Source: Megamerina dolium (Eukaryota; Arthropoda; Insecta; Diptera; Megamerinidae). Taken from it: a stretch of 64,000 bases of DNA. Numbering within the stretch: the stretch's first letter is position 1; every line of letters begins with the position of its first letter. The stretch is taken from positions 12,548,609 through 12,612,608 of the forward strand of contig OY978530.1 in the NCBI GenBank assembly GCA_963854835.1, given 5' to 3'. The notes beneath the pieces were generated by a model. The model was not told the origin of the DNA. It ran no database searches and saw only the letters and a list, made by a program, of their open reading frames with translations. This document shows positions 21,761 through 32,540 of the stretch, piece by piece. The translations under genes were made by a program, and so were the position numbers.

Positions 21761-22315
21761 CCTTTGCAGAGTTTGATATAGACGCCTCGGTCACCGTCGT
21801 TTCGGTGTCCTCGACGTCACAGCTTAATAATTCGTCCTCATCCGCTGTGCTAACTTCCACATCTCGGAAGAGGTCGCCAACTATCTCAGACGTTGACAGC
21901 GTATCGCTGTCCCCGTCACACGACATGTCCTCAATCGGGGCCGAACTTACTTTCGTATCCCCTGGTTTTGGATCTACTTTTCCTGCGTATTTTTCATAGA
22001 CTTTCAGTGTGATTTGGGAGAAGCCATAGCTTATCACCCCCTTCTGTTTAGCGAGAGGTGCCAAGGATTGCTCATTTAAGATCACAACGACCTGTCTTGA
22101 GCTCTCCTTGGCCTCTCCCACCTTCACAACCCTCCAATCATGTGTGGGAAGGGATGGATTTGCGAGCCGCATATGATCCAAGATTTCCTTAGGATCTGAC
22201 GGCTCTGCTTGGGACGAGTCCCTGTGGTGTCCGATTTGGACGTGGGCCTACCCCCCAGGGGAGGCCTTTTGGGGTTTTCGGAATAGTCCGAGGCAATTTT
22301 TGTTTTGTTTTCCAT
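21750..22315 (-). pseudogene. LOA-like LINE ORF1
   Basis: Two overlapping frames. 22124-22315 is a basic N-terminus (KRPPLGGRPTSKS) and 21750-22181 has LANPSLPTHDWRVVKV and KGVISYGFSQITLKVYEKY, a pattern of the DUF4780-type domain I associate with LOA-clade ORF1 proteins, followed by an acidic tail. It overlaps the ORF2 start by about 10 bases. A frameshift near 22150 splits it. Confidence 0.65.
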
Positions 22316-22609
22316 ATTTCATATACGACCGCTTACCCGACGTATCAGGCATCGCGGTCTAATCATTTAGGAGGGATTTGGAGGTCGGCCGGAGCAGAGT
22401 CCTATACTACGGAAAGTCCACAGTTACTCCCTGAGGCGGACAGGTATCAGAGAGGCTCCGTTAAAATACAGCCAGCAAAGTCCCCCGGCTGCAAACTAAC
22501 CAGTGGGCACGGAAACGCCTAAGACCCTGGATTGGGGGAAGGATTTTACCGACTCCCAGGTCTAGATCCGTAGTGTTCTGTTGATTGGCAGGGTCACCTC
22601 AAGCAGGAT
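22316..22609 (-). mobile_element. LOA-like LINE 5' leader
   Basis: GC-rich noncoding leader between ORF1 and the resumption of the host gypsy element. Contains the block shared with 10451-10505. The exact 5' edge is uncertain, near 22590-22609. Confidence 0.6.
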
Positions 22610-22633
22610 GTGACAGAGTCACGCACTGTAAAG

Positions 22634-25396
22634 ATGGTGAAAATTGACCAACTAAAAGTGGACCAACTTATAAAGCTGTTGGTAGAGATGAATCTATCGT
22701 CATCAGGTGCAAAGGCGGAACTGCTGGTGAGGTTGAGGCAAGCTATGGAGGCTAAGGGAATTAATGTAGAAGAACATGAGTTCTTTGAGGAAACCGATAT
22801 ACAAGCAGTTGTGCACGCTGAGGAAGAGAGCAAAATAGATTCGAGTGGTCAACTCATGGAATTCATGAAAACCATGATGCAACAGCAGCAACAACAGCTA
22901 CAAGAAAATGCGTCTCGCATTGACTCCAAGTTTCAAGAACATTCGGATGAATTGCGTATGGAAATTCAAGAAGTTTCGGCTCCACAAGAACACGTCATCG
23001 AAAATCTACAAAAAGGAATTATGCTTAGATTTCAGGAAATTTCCGGAACTATTAATGAAAAAGTCATGGATCTGAAGGAACATGTAGATGACTTGGAAGA
23101 TAAGTTCGAGAAATTACAGCACGAACTCAATCAACTAAAAATAAATGGACCAGCCACATCAGTGATTCGAGATTCAAGCACAATCAAACTAAAGCCACCA
23201 ACATTTGACGGAAGCACGCCATTCAACATCTTCAAGCTTCAATTCGAGACAACAGCTTCGAAGAATCAATGGGATGACAGCGACAAGACTGCTGCTTTAA
23301 TAGTCGCATTAAAAGGTAATGCTTCCGAGGTGTTACAGATGGTTCCAGAGAAAGATCGTGGTAGCTATCAGTCACTGATGAATACACTCCAGCGGAAATA
23401 TGGAAATGAATACAAGAGTCAGTTACATCGAGTGGAGTTAAGATCGCGAGTGCAACGGAGTAATGAGAGCTTGCATGAATTCGCTTCTGACATTGAGCGC
23501 TTATGTCATCTTGCATTCTCTGGTAATTCGGAAGAGTTCGTCGAAAAAATCAAAATAGAGGCTTTCATAGATGGCATAGTCATGTCACCAAGGAATACTT
23601 ATGCCGAAACAGTCAGTAGTGCCTTGACGTTTGAAGCCGCCAGTTTGATGTGTCGACCAATACCACGGGTACGCCAACTAGAAACAGAAACAGCAGATCT
23701 GGTTGAAGCAGTGCGTCAGGCAGTAAAATCAGTAGTTCAGCCTGAAGCAAGAGCAGGTCGACGCGAAAACAAATTTAATGGTAAGTGCTTCATTTGCGAC
23801 AAACGAGGGCATATAGCGCGTGATTGCAATCAATCGAGTATGAAGCCTAAAGAAAGAACAGGGAATCAACACAAAAATAAATTTGCCGGTAAGTGCTTCA
23901 AATGCGATCAAAGAGGACACATGGCGCGTAATTGTCGTCATCGTGGTAAGACTGATACTCCATATCATCGTACTTGCACCGTAGATAGCAAACATTGCTC
24001 TCGGGTAGGAAGCCAGAATCACATTGTTAACCTACGACTTACGAATGTATTATCGGAAGAGTCATGGACCACCGAACGAGTTCAAGAAGATCAACGGAAC
24101 GACCCAGATCTCTCAAAGATCATGAAATACAAGGAGCAGGGCATACGTCCAGATTGGCAAGAGATGGCTAATGAGAGTCCAATAGCAAAGGCATATTGGG
24201 CGCAGTGGCAAAGCTTGCACTTACGAGACGGATGTTTATTCAGAGCATGGGAAAGTGAAGATGGAAAAATCACTAATTATCTTCTAGTGGTACCCAAGGC
24301 AAGAATAAATGAAGTGATAGCTGAGTATCACAATGCCTCCAGTGGGGGGCATTTGGGAATCACCAAAACCGTCGAGAAAATAAAGAAACGATTTTATTGG
24401 GTTGGATGTCATGACCATGTCGCTGATTGGATTCGGAAGTGTAAGCAATGTGCAATGGCCAAAGGTCCCACTAAGAAAAGTCGAGGTAAGATGCACCAAT
24501 ACACCGTGGGTGCTCCATTTGAGCGAATTGCTATGGACATAGCTGGGCCATTTCCAATAAGCAACGCAGGAAACAAGTATGTTCTGGTGGTTATAGATTA
24601 CTTCAGTAAATGGCCTGAAGTATACCCCATTCCAAATCAGGAAGCTAGTACAGTTGCGGATGTATTCGTCAACCAATGGGTTACTCGTTTTGGTGTACCG
24701 ATGGAGTTACACTCAGACCAAGGTCGACATTTCGAATCAGTTGTATTCCAAGAGATATGCCGTATGCTGGGTATATACAAAACTCGTACAACACCTTTGC
24801 ATCCACAATCTGATGGCATGGTAGAACGATTTAACCGTACCTTGGAGGAATATTTGAGAAAAGTCGTAGATAAATACCAAAGAGAATGGGATGTACATAT
24901 ACCAATGTTTCTCATGGCATATAGATGCGCACAACATGATACGACGGCTACTACACCGGCAATGGCAATTTTTGGAAACGATTTAAGACTGCCAGCTGAT
25001 TTAAAATTTGGAGTCGTAACACCAACGAGATCAACCGAAGGTAATTATACTAACGAAAAGCGGGAACAGTTGGATGAAGTACATCGGTTCATCAGAGAGC
25101 GGTCGCAGATGATAAGCGATAAGATGAAGGCCAGGTATGACTTGAAAGCAAATTCAAAAGGGTTCTATGAAGGAGAGCTTGTAATGCTTCATAATCCACA
25201 AATAAAGAAAGGCCTGTCCCCTAAACTACAAACTCATTGGGAAGGACCATATGAGATTATAGCAAAGACAAATGACGTAGTGTATCGTATTCAACGTGCC
25301 TGGAATAAAAGAGCAAAGTTTAAAGTAGTGCACTTGGAGCGACTTGCACCATATCGGGGGGAATTACAAAAACTTGTTCGGGACGAACAAGGTTAA
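22634..25396 (+). CDS. Gag-integrase fusion protein of a PR/RT-less gypsy element
   Basis: An uninterrupted frame of about 920 residues. I chose ATG 22634 because the same start follows the primer site in the copy at 61631. Domains: a SAP-like helix pair at 1-40 (LKVDQLIKLLVEMNLSSSG), a Q-run and coiled coil at about 80-170, a capsid-type domain at about 190-300, two knuckles CFICDKRGHIARDC (about 384) and CFKCDQRGHMARNC (about 421), an HHCC region ending CKQC (about 605), integrase residues D635 (AMDIAGP), D695 (HSDQGRHF) and E731 (GMVERFN) with DD35E spacing, and a GPY module (HWEGPYEI, about 869). Protease, RT and RNase H are absent; the knuckles pass straight to the post-RNase H segment (TCTVDSKHCSRV). 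A 27-bp in-frame deletion sits near 23577 relative to copy 2. All catalytic integrase residues are kept. Confidence 0.9.
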   Translation: MVKIDQLKVDQLIKLLVEMNLSSSGAKAELLVRLRQAMEAKGINVEEHEFFEETDIQAVVHAEEESKIDSSGQLMEFMKTMMQQQQQQLQENASRIDSKFQEHSDELRMEIQEVSAPQEHVIENLQKGIMLRFQEISGTINEKVMDLKEHVDDLEDKFEKLQHELNQLKINGPATSVIRDSSTIKLKPPTFDGSTPFNIFKLQFETTASKNQWDDSDKTAALIVALKGNASEVLQMVPEKDRGSYQSLMNTLQRKYGNEYKSQLHRVELRSRVQRSNESLHEFASDIERLCHLAFSGNSEEFVEKIKIEAFIDGIVMSPRNTYAETVSSALTFEAASLMCRPIPRVRQLETETADLVEAVRQAVKSVVQPEARAGRRENKFNGKCFICDKRGHIARDCNQSSMKPKERTGNQHKNKFAGKCFKCDQRGHMARNCRHRGKTDTPYHRTCTVDSKHCSRVGSQNHIVNLRLTNVLSEESWTTERVQEDQRNDPDLSKIMKYKEQGIRPDWQEMANESPIAKAYWAQWQSLHLRDGCLFRAWESEDGKITNYLLVVPKARINEVIAEYHNASSGGHLGITKTVEKIKKRFYWVGCHDHVADWIRKCKQCAMAKGPTKKSRGKMHQYTVGAPFERIAMDIAGPFPISNAGNKYVLVVIDYFSKWPEVYPIPNQEASTVADVFVNQWVTRFGVPMELHSDQGRHFESVVFQEICRMLGIYKTRTTPLHPQSDGMVERFNRTLEEYLRKVVDKYQREWDVHIPMFLMAYRCAQHDTTATTPAMAIFGNDLRLPADLKFGVVTPTRSTEGNYTNEKREQLDEVHRFIRERSQMISDKMKARYDLKANSKGFYEGELVMLHNPQIKKGLSPKLQTHWEGPYEIIAKTNDVVYRIQRAWNKRAKFKVVHLERLAPYRGELQKLVRDEQG

Positions 25397-25407
25397 GAGG
25401 AGGGCAG
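25394..25407 (+). promoter_or_regulatory. Polypurine tract
   Basis: AAGAGGAGGGCAG immediately before the 3' LTR, overlapping the stop codon of the Gag-integrase frame. It is the expected primer for plus-strand DNA synthesis. Confidence 0.75.
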
Positions 25408-25845
25408 TGTAACGAGTATCGATAGTTGGTTACTCATCACTTTTGTGACTGACACTATTGGCAGCATCGAAAAGAATGTGAACAAAAAGATATAAGCGAT
25501 AACCAGAACAAGCCAACGAGAAAGGAAGAGAAGAATCTCGATAAAAGAAGATTCTGTGGTGTTGCCAACAGAGTATAAATAGAGCCAGTGTTGAAAAGTG
25601 AGAATCAATTTGATCCCGAACGTGGTTGCAGAAACATTGATACAGAGGCAAAAGTTGCAAATACATTTAAGTGTTATTGTAAATAGTTGATTATAAGCAG
25701 AGATGATTGTACATAGAGATTATTAAATAAGTTGTTGCTGTATATAGTTGTATAAAATAAGTGTTGCAGTCATTATTAACAGAATCCAGTGATCGAACAA
25801 GGTAATTCAAATAGAATTAAACGCTCACAAAATAAAAACGTAACA
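25408..25845 (+). mobile_element. 3' LTR of Gag-integrase element, copy 1
   Basis: TGTAACGAG to CGTAACA, 438 bp, followed by ATAT. TATA box TATAAATA at 25574-25581. Very similar to the 5' LTR at 18049 with a scatter of substitutions and the TATA difference. Confidence 0.92.
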
Positions 25846-26052
25846 ATATTTAAAATTAAAAATTTTTTACAAATTTTTAATAAACATTAACTTTATTAAA
25901 TTTGCTGCAGCTACGGTTACCTTTAGGAATTGCATTTTTCTAGTATCTTCGCTATTTAAATAATTTGTTTAAAAAGGTTGTTGTTATGGATGCAACCATT
26001 TATATCCAATCTGGAAAATATAAGAAATAAATCAGTTCTACAATGAAATATA

Positions 26053-27703
26053 CAGTGGCTCCCAGCTTATTTCGTACAGTGACAGTTTAAAAATTGCTGC
26101 AGTCGTAATTCCTAATATTGCAAAAATTTGAACAAAATATAAATGCCATTTTTGAAAGGAAGGTTTGTTTTTTATTTTCCAATATTTACTTTTTCAAAAT
26201 TTTAGTGTTTGACACTATAAAAAAATAAAATAAGAATAAAATAGGAAAATTCATGTCACAGCTTATTTCGTACAGTCTCTTTAAGTTCAAACTAAAAACA
26301 AAGTAAGTTGATTTTAATATTTAGTATGACATCCCTTAGCGTTAATGATAGCCTGGAGTCTATTTGGCATTGAATCCACCAATTTTTGAGTGATGTCTGG
26401 TGTGATTTTTTTCCATTCCTCCATCAGTACCTTCTTTAGGTCTTGCTTATTAGAAATCTTGTGTGTTCTTATTTTATTGTCCAAAATAGACCAAAGATTT
26501 TCAATCACATTCATGTCAGGTGACTGTGGTGGTGGAGACATCAAGTGTGGGCAGTTCCAAATAAGCCAAGATTGCACAATTCCAGATTTATGTTTTGGGT
26601 CATTATCTTGGTAGTACCGAAATTCTTCCCGCAAATCCAGTTTGTCTGCACTTTGAAGTAAATTGTTTTTCAGAATCTCGAGGTACTTCATTTTGTCCAT
26701 TGTTTCCTCAATAAAAACCAATTCACCTACTCCGGCTGCTGACATACAGGCCCAAACCATCACGCTACCGCCACCATGCTTCACTGTGGGCTTAAGGTTC
26801 TCCTTGTTTAGCTCGGTATTCGCTTTACGCCAAACATATGACATTCCGTCCGAGCCAAAAATATTAAACTTAGACTCATCCGCGAAAATAACGGTATTCC
26901 AGAACGCAGGAGTATTAATAATATGCTCTTTGGCGAAGTCAAGTCGGCGTTGTATATTCATTTTCGAAATGAATGGTTTCTTTCGGGCTACTCGACCGTT
27001 CAAGTCATGATTGCGCAGCACACGTCGGACAGTTTCAGCACTGGATGATTTTCCTATTTCACGCTGAACCTCTGCAGCCAACTTCGGAGCGGATAACTTT
27101 GGATTTTTCTTAATTTTTCGTACAATTAACGCTCGTCTGAAGCGTTGAAAATCTTATTAGGTGCTTCTCTGCCCTTGTTCTCCAACCGATTTTCGCGAAC
27201 GAAGCGTTGAATGATGTATTGGACAGTTGAGGCACTTAAATTTGTCATTTCAGCAATTTTTCGCACACTCTGACCTTTCCTAAAATGGTTAATTACCAGT
27301 TTACGCTGTTCCATCGTTGTACGACGACCCATAACACTAAATGTTTAATTTACAGCACTTTAACTATTTAAAATAAGAATAATAAAAATTGTTATAATAG
27401 TTAAAAAGGTCCAAAAACTCATACAATTCAAAAAAACTTTGTAACTGCGCGGCAGAATGAAACTTACTTACATTGAAGTTTGTGTACGAAATAAGATGTG
27501 AGCTGAAAATCAGCTGATCAATAGTTTTTCTCTCTTGCATGACAAAAAGAACAATTTTTGGGGTTCCCCGTTTTCTTATTAGGTTTACTAAACACATACA
27601 CAGACATCTACATTCAAAACTTATCGATAAGTTTTTTAGTTTCGATGTTACAGCCATGTACATAAAAATATATACACTGTACGAAATAAGCTGTGAGCCA
27701 CTG
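26053..27703 (-). mobile_element. Tc1-type DNA transposon, copy 1
   Basis: Flanked by TA at 26051-26052 and 27704-27705. Ends are inverted: CAGTGGCTCCCAGCTTATTT on the left and its near-complement on the right. A second copy of the core (CACAGCTTATTTCGTACAGT) lies about 200 bp inside each end (26257-26276 and 27482-27502), giving an IR/DR layout with two transposase-site repeats per end. The length, 1651 bp, equals that of copy 2. Confidence 0.93.
26314..27332 (-). pseudogene. Tc1-type transposase (copy 1), frameshifted
   Basis: Starts MGRRTTMEQRKLVINHF with a helix-turn-helix (SVRKIAEMTNLSASTVQYII), then the DDE core: IFADESKFNIF, YQDNDPKHKS and SPDMNVIENLWSILD, with DD34E spacing. Two bases are missing near 27122 relative to copy 2, so the DNA-binding part (27126-27332) and catalytic part (26314-27081) are in different frames. 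The catalytic half is uninterrupted and has all three acidic residues. Confidence 0.92.
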
Positions 27704-27705
27704 TA

Positions 27706-30700
27706 TGTTTTAAGTAATTGATAGTATTAGTATAAAAAATTGGTTGATTTAGACGTAATTAAGCGTATATTGGTACTCACGACATATATGAGGGAGTTTT
27801 ACGTCGGTGAACTTTCAACGTCAGTTGCACCTTGGTGGCAATGTTGTTGCAATTGGCGGTTGATGATAATGTGACTACGTGTGTGTGGATGTTGCTGCTT
27901 TATAAACAATAAGAAGATCGCAAATTTCAAAAACGTTATAATATTTACGCATTTTATATTTTTTCACCACACTTATATACAATATAATAATTTAATAGAA
28001 TTAATATGGAAATCAATAAAAGCATTTATGAATTATTAATAAGCTAGAGATTAGGGTTTATTTCTTGTGCCCATAATACTATGTTGAATATGCAAGTTAA
28101 TGAACACTGTAATTTTATAATGTTGACACCAGACCTGTAAAAGAATGGAATCATTACGGAATTCACTCACCCTTAATTCATTTAAAAGCTGCATCAACGA
28201 GACTTCACTCTTTTGCTTCGTATTCGTTAAAGAATGACAGACGAACCATTCATCATTCTCAAAAGCTTAAAATTATCACACTTTCCCATTCAGTAAAGAG
28301 TGGGACTTCAAAAATATCAATCCCATTTTTGCTAGGCTTAAAAATATGATGAATTCATTCAATATTATAATTCTTTTGAACTTTGAAATACTGGAAATAT
28401 GTTATTATTTACTACCAGCATAGCTGCTTTGGAACAAAACCCATAGTGTTATTATGGAGGTAGAGCAACTACAAAAAAATCCTATTGGCTGCGCGATATA
28501 ATGTCAGAAAATGGTTTCTTATAGTGTCAAGATAGTGTGTTTCTTGTTTCCTTTTCAACTTCTTCTTCTTCTTTTACCATGTGTTTTTTGTTGTTTTATT
28601 TACTTTTTCTCTTTCATTCATGAGAACTCTCCCCAATGGCTCTACCTTGTGTTATTATACCATGACAAAACCAATCAGCTGTTATTATTCACATAAATAA
28701 ACGAATTGTAGTTTATAAATTATTGGTTTTGAAATGTTTATAAGGTTGGTTGTTTGAGGTATTTAATTGGTTTGTTGCGTTGTTGCGGTTCTCACAATCA
28801 ATTAAATTTTCAGTTTCTTTTGAACACATTCTTAATTTATCATTATACGTAAATATGCGTATATATATATGTAATATTCTTGAAGGAGGTCCAGGTACAA
28901 ACATGCTAGTCGTTATTGCTCAATTTATTAAAAAGATTACGAAAAAACAAACAAACAAATTTTATTACGAAATAAAACTTCTATAATTTTTTGCATTTAA
29001 TACTTTCTTTATATTTAATATAAGCCAATGACAACCCAGAAATGAAAGATCCAACAACCATACAGATATTTTGTAAACAACAAAACGCGAAGAAGAAGAA
29101 AGGCTATCAGCTTGCTACTGAATGGATATCGCCACTCCCATTCTTTTTAGGCTGCAGCCATCTGCTGCTGCATTCATCAAAATTTCAATTCTGTGTAAAT
29201 TCTTTAGGTTTTTCAATTCATGAATTGAAAACTATAGGACTTGTTCATTTTTATCAGCCTAAAGACTTCACATACTGAATGCTAGAAAAAAAAGGATTTC
29301 AGCTTTTCAAAATTTAAATAAAAGAATTAAAAGTGAAATTGACTTACACTTTTACAACTCTGGTTGACACATACAACACAACATTCCAGACCATAAATTT
29401 GTCAATTATGCTGACACCATATTCTCGGCACTGCAACAAAGACTACACTTCATTACAATTAATTTTTGGCGGATTTATGATGTGGTTCGATTCATAATTT
29501 TGACTGCAGTGAACCTGCTTACTGAAGCGCTTACCACCAGTTGCATTTTAACACAAAAGTTAAATATATTTAAAGCACTACAATGCATGCAAGGTTAACA
29601 GATTATAACTAAATTATGTTCCATTTCAGTAAGAAACACTGCACTTTCACTTTTCTTTTTTTTTAACTTTCATATTCAACATAGATAGATGCAATATAAC
29701 AAAATCAAAATAAATTGCAAACAATTTACTTACTTCAGCTATTGGCTATATCCATAATTAACAATTGTATGGCTTGTATGGCATATGACGAATATGCTTG
29801 CTTTGTCTTTTTACATTAAATAAAATCATATAAAATTTTTGCCAACTTACCAATTTGAACGCTTTAATGTAAAATTTTCAGAAATTTAATGACAGTTCAA
29901 CATTTGTTCAGTCATTGTCAACATTATTTACCCTCTGGTTGACCACAAGATTTTGAATGTATATTTTTTAATTTTTGAAAGCAAAACAAGGTCCTTTAAA
30001 CAAATTTTTGATCATTTTAATTATAGTAACAATTAACTAAAGATTTATAAGTTAGTGCAATCACGATGAAATTAATACTAATCGAAAAGAAAAAATACAC
30101 AAATGCATTTTAAAGTTTGACTCTCATACATAACCAAGGGGTTAATGTGTGAAAAAATTTTCGAATTTATCACATTTGCAGATTTCATAAAGCAAGAATG
30201 AAAGCTCAAACTATTTTGTCAATTAATGTCATGTTGTTTCATTCGCACTCATTATATAAAAAAAGAAAGCAATAAAAAATATCCCATAAATATGCATTAG
30301 TATTTGTATTCAGAGAAAAAAATTTAAGATTGTATGGAATTTTATGAGAAGTGGTTACTTGTATTCTATAATTTATTTCTACAATATTTTGTTGAAATTA
30401 TAATATTAATATTTTTAAATAACAATAATCTAGTTATTATCTAGTATTATTATTATTATTATTATATTACTAATTTCTAATATTTGAATTCCTCTTTCAT
30501 GAATTTGTTAACTATCTTAGTATGTAATAAGTTGAACCGTTAGATCAGTAATGTTATTTCTATTTCTCTTTATGCTTTGTACTTATGAAATTGCAAATTA
30601 AATTTAATATAATAAATCAGTACTATTGATGGCAACGAAATGGATCACATCGATTCGTACTTAATTAAAATTCATTTAATTAAATTATAGAACCATTGGC
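27706..30700. other. 3-kb anonymous AT-rich DNA
   Basis: No coding or element signature recognised in any frame; only short open frames. It contains a perfect 22-bp palindrome at 29210-29231, a TTA run near 30448-30468 and a CTTCTT run near 28558. Either single-copy intergenic DNA or very old decayed elements. Confidence 0.6.
29210..29231. repeat. Perfect 22-bp palindrome
   Basis: TTTTCAATTCA followed by its exact complement, no spacer. Could be chance in AT-rich DNA. Confidence 0.8.
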
Positions 30701-31280
30701 TATTTTGCTATTTGTCCTATTTCTACAATAAAATTATTTTTACCATTGGTTGACATCGAGTGACTGTCATTGTCGTCGAACATTTCACGGAAAATACATT
30801 GGACGTGACGTTCAAAAAGTACATTTGGAACGGTAAAATTTTGCGGCATTGTACTAGACAATACCGCTACGACCTAAGAAGGTTACCATTCGCATAAAAG
30901 ATCCAACAAAATCGCTGCTTAAAAACAGTTAAGCGTAACCTAATACTGATCTTAACAGTGCTGTATTTAACATATCTATACATATTAATACATATTATGA
31001 GTTGCGCTGCTCTTAACATTATTTTCGCTACTTTCATTTCTTTGGGTTTCTGCGCTCATCTTTACAAAGCACTGTAATTACATTTTCACTTCCACGTTTT
31101 CACTGCATTTTCCAGCTTCTTTGATACTGCGCTGCACTATCTCTTTCTCTTCGACAACCGCTATCGTTTTTATTCTCGATTTCTTGCTGCATAGTGCTGT
31201 TAATTTATCATCATATCGTAGCGCTACGGTTAATCATTTGTCTTTTTGGGTTTGGTACATTTTGCGAATAACATTTTACG
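30700..31280 (+). mobile_element. Probable BEL/Pao 5' LTR/leader (element D)
   Basis: Sequence leading to a BEL-type gag start at 31281. TTTGGTACATTTTGCG at 31248-31265 sits where a primer site would be. LTR limits cannot be fixed from one copy. Confidence 0.4.
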
Positions 31281-31830
31281 ATGAGCTTAGAAGAGCTAAA
31301 ACAACAGCGCGCTAATACTAAATAGTATTATGTGCATAAAAAATATAATAGATACCATTGCGTGAAGGGAAAAGAAAGCAATTTCAGTAGCAGAGCTTAA
31401 ATGTCGTTTAAGGATCGTTGAGTCATATTTTAAACTAATCCTCAGCATTCAAATACATATTGAGAATCTAGATAGTGAGGACAATGCTCCCGCTGATTTG
31501 TAAGAACTCTACGTCACGACAAAATTGGCTATAGAATCGCAACTAAATGCGGAACGGAACGGAACGGAAAGTTCCCAAAAGTAAATCAATATGTTTTGGC
31601 AAATCAGGCTCGGTGACAATTTGCCCGTTTTCCAGAAAACGCTCATGGGTTGGGTTGTGTCAGGTCGATATCAAAGGCCTCCCAGAGCGCAAACATCGAC
31701 ATGTTTGTTGGCATGCGATGAATCATTGGATGACAAAATAGAACGTTTGTGGAAAATCGAAGAATTTTGTAATACTGTGGATATGTGGACTCGTCAGCAA
31801 CTCTTTTTCTTGACAGAGCGTGGTGGCGTA
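31281..31830 (+). pseudogene. gag: BEL/Pao gag and protease fragments (element D)
   Basis: ATG 31281 opens MSLEELKQQRANTK, a typical BEL Gag start, which stops almost at once. Other frames give RIVESYFKLILSIQIHIENL, then YVTTKLAIESQLN around 31500-31550. After a large internal loss, 31590-31800 encodes LPVFQKTLMGWVVSGRY, a post-protease motif of BEL polyproteins. No RT follows. Dead remnant. Confidence 0.65.
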
Positions 31831-31849
31831 TTATAAATGCACATTTTTC

Positions 31850-32480
31850 GATGCGGTGCGCCATGTTGTTCGATCTTGCATAGTGTGTATAGTCTCATTC
31901 ATCGTTGTAGTTGATCGACCTATCTTGTAACTGACCTTCCTCGTCTTCTATTTCCGCTTACTTTGCCCTCCACAACCATTTGCTCCAAGGGATCATATCT
32001 CCTAGCCACATGTCCAAAATACGTCAGATATGCATTGGAGATTATTCAAGTACAGAGAGGTTCATCCGATGAGCAGTCCATGGAATTCTTAGTACCCTTC
32101 TGTACACCTATAGTTCAAAGGCTTCAATTTTTTGCCTGTCTACTTGTTTGATGGACCATGTTTCACCTGCATAGGTAGCTATTGCAAATATCAAGGCATT
32201 TACAAGTCGAAGCTTCGTGGTTTTTGTAATTGTTCTATCCATCCATATTTTTGTAAGTTTTGATGTTGCGGCCAATGCCATTGCTAATCGGCGTTTAATT
32301 TCTTCGGAACTACCTCCTGTTCCTCGTAGCCTGCAATCGTTGTTAAATTGGATTGATTATTTTCCTGTCTATCGACTATCATGATTTTTGCCCATCAGAA
32401 TGTCAATATCTTCTTCCGTCCGCATACAGCAGGTTATGTATTTTCCTCTCTCCAGCAGATATGCCGCCTTCCCAATTTTC
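31850..32480 (-). pseudogene. LINE RT 3' fragment (RTE-like type)
   Basis: On the minus strand: VDRQKIEAFELWVYRRVLRI, WTAHRMNLSV, then GKVSGNRRRGRSVTR. This is the thumb-to-C-terminus region of RTE-related LINEs. Frames shift repeatedly. RT catalytic core absent. Confidence 0.65.
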
Positions 32481-32540
32481 ACGCAAAATTAGTTCAACTC
32501 GGTACTACCCCATACTATAGTAGAAGGGCTGAACCAATAA

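Noticed and set aside
23729..24915. Minus-strand frames in the Gag-integrase ORF
   Set aside because: Antisense shadows repeated at the same offsets in both copies; no family resemblance.
18049..25845. Minimal non-autonomous LTR element without coding role
   Set aside because: The internal frame is too long and too well preserved, with intact zinc knuckles and integrase residues.
28511..28696. Short hydrophobic protein
   Set aside because: Low-complexity Leu/Phe frame in AT-rich DNA with no start context or relatives visible.
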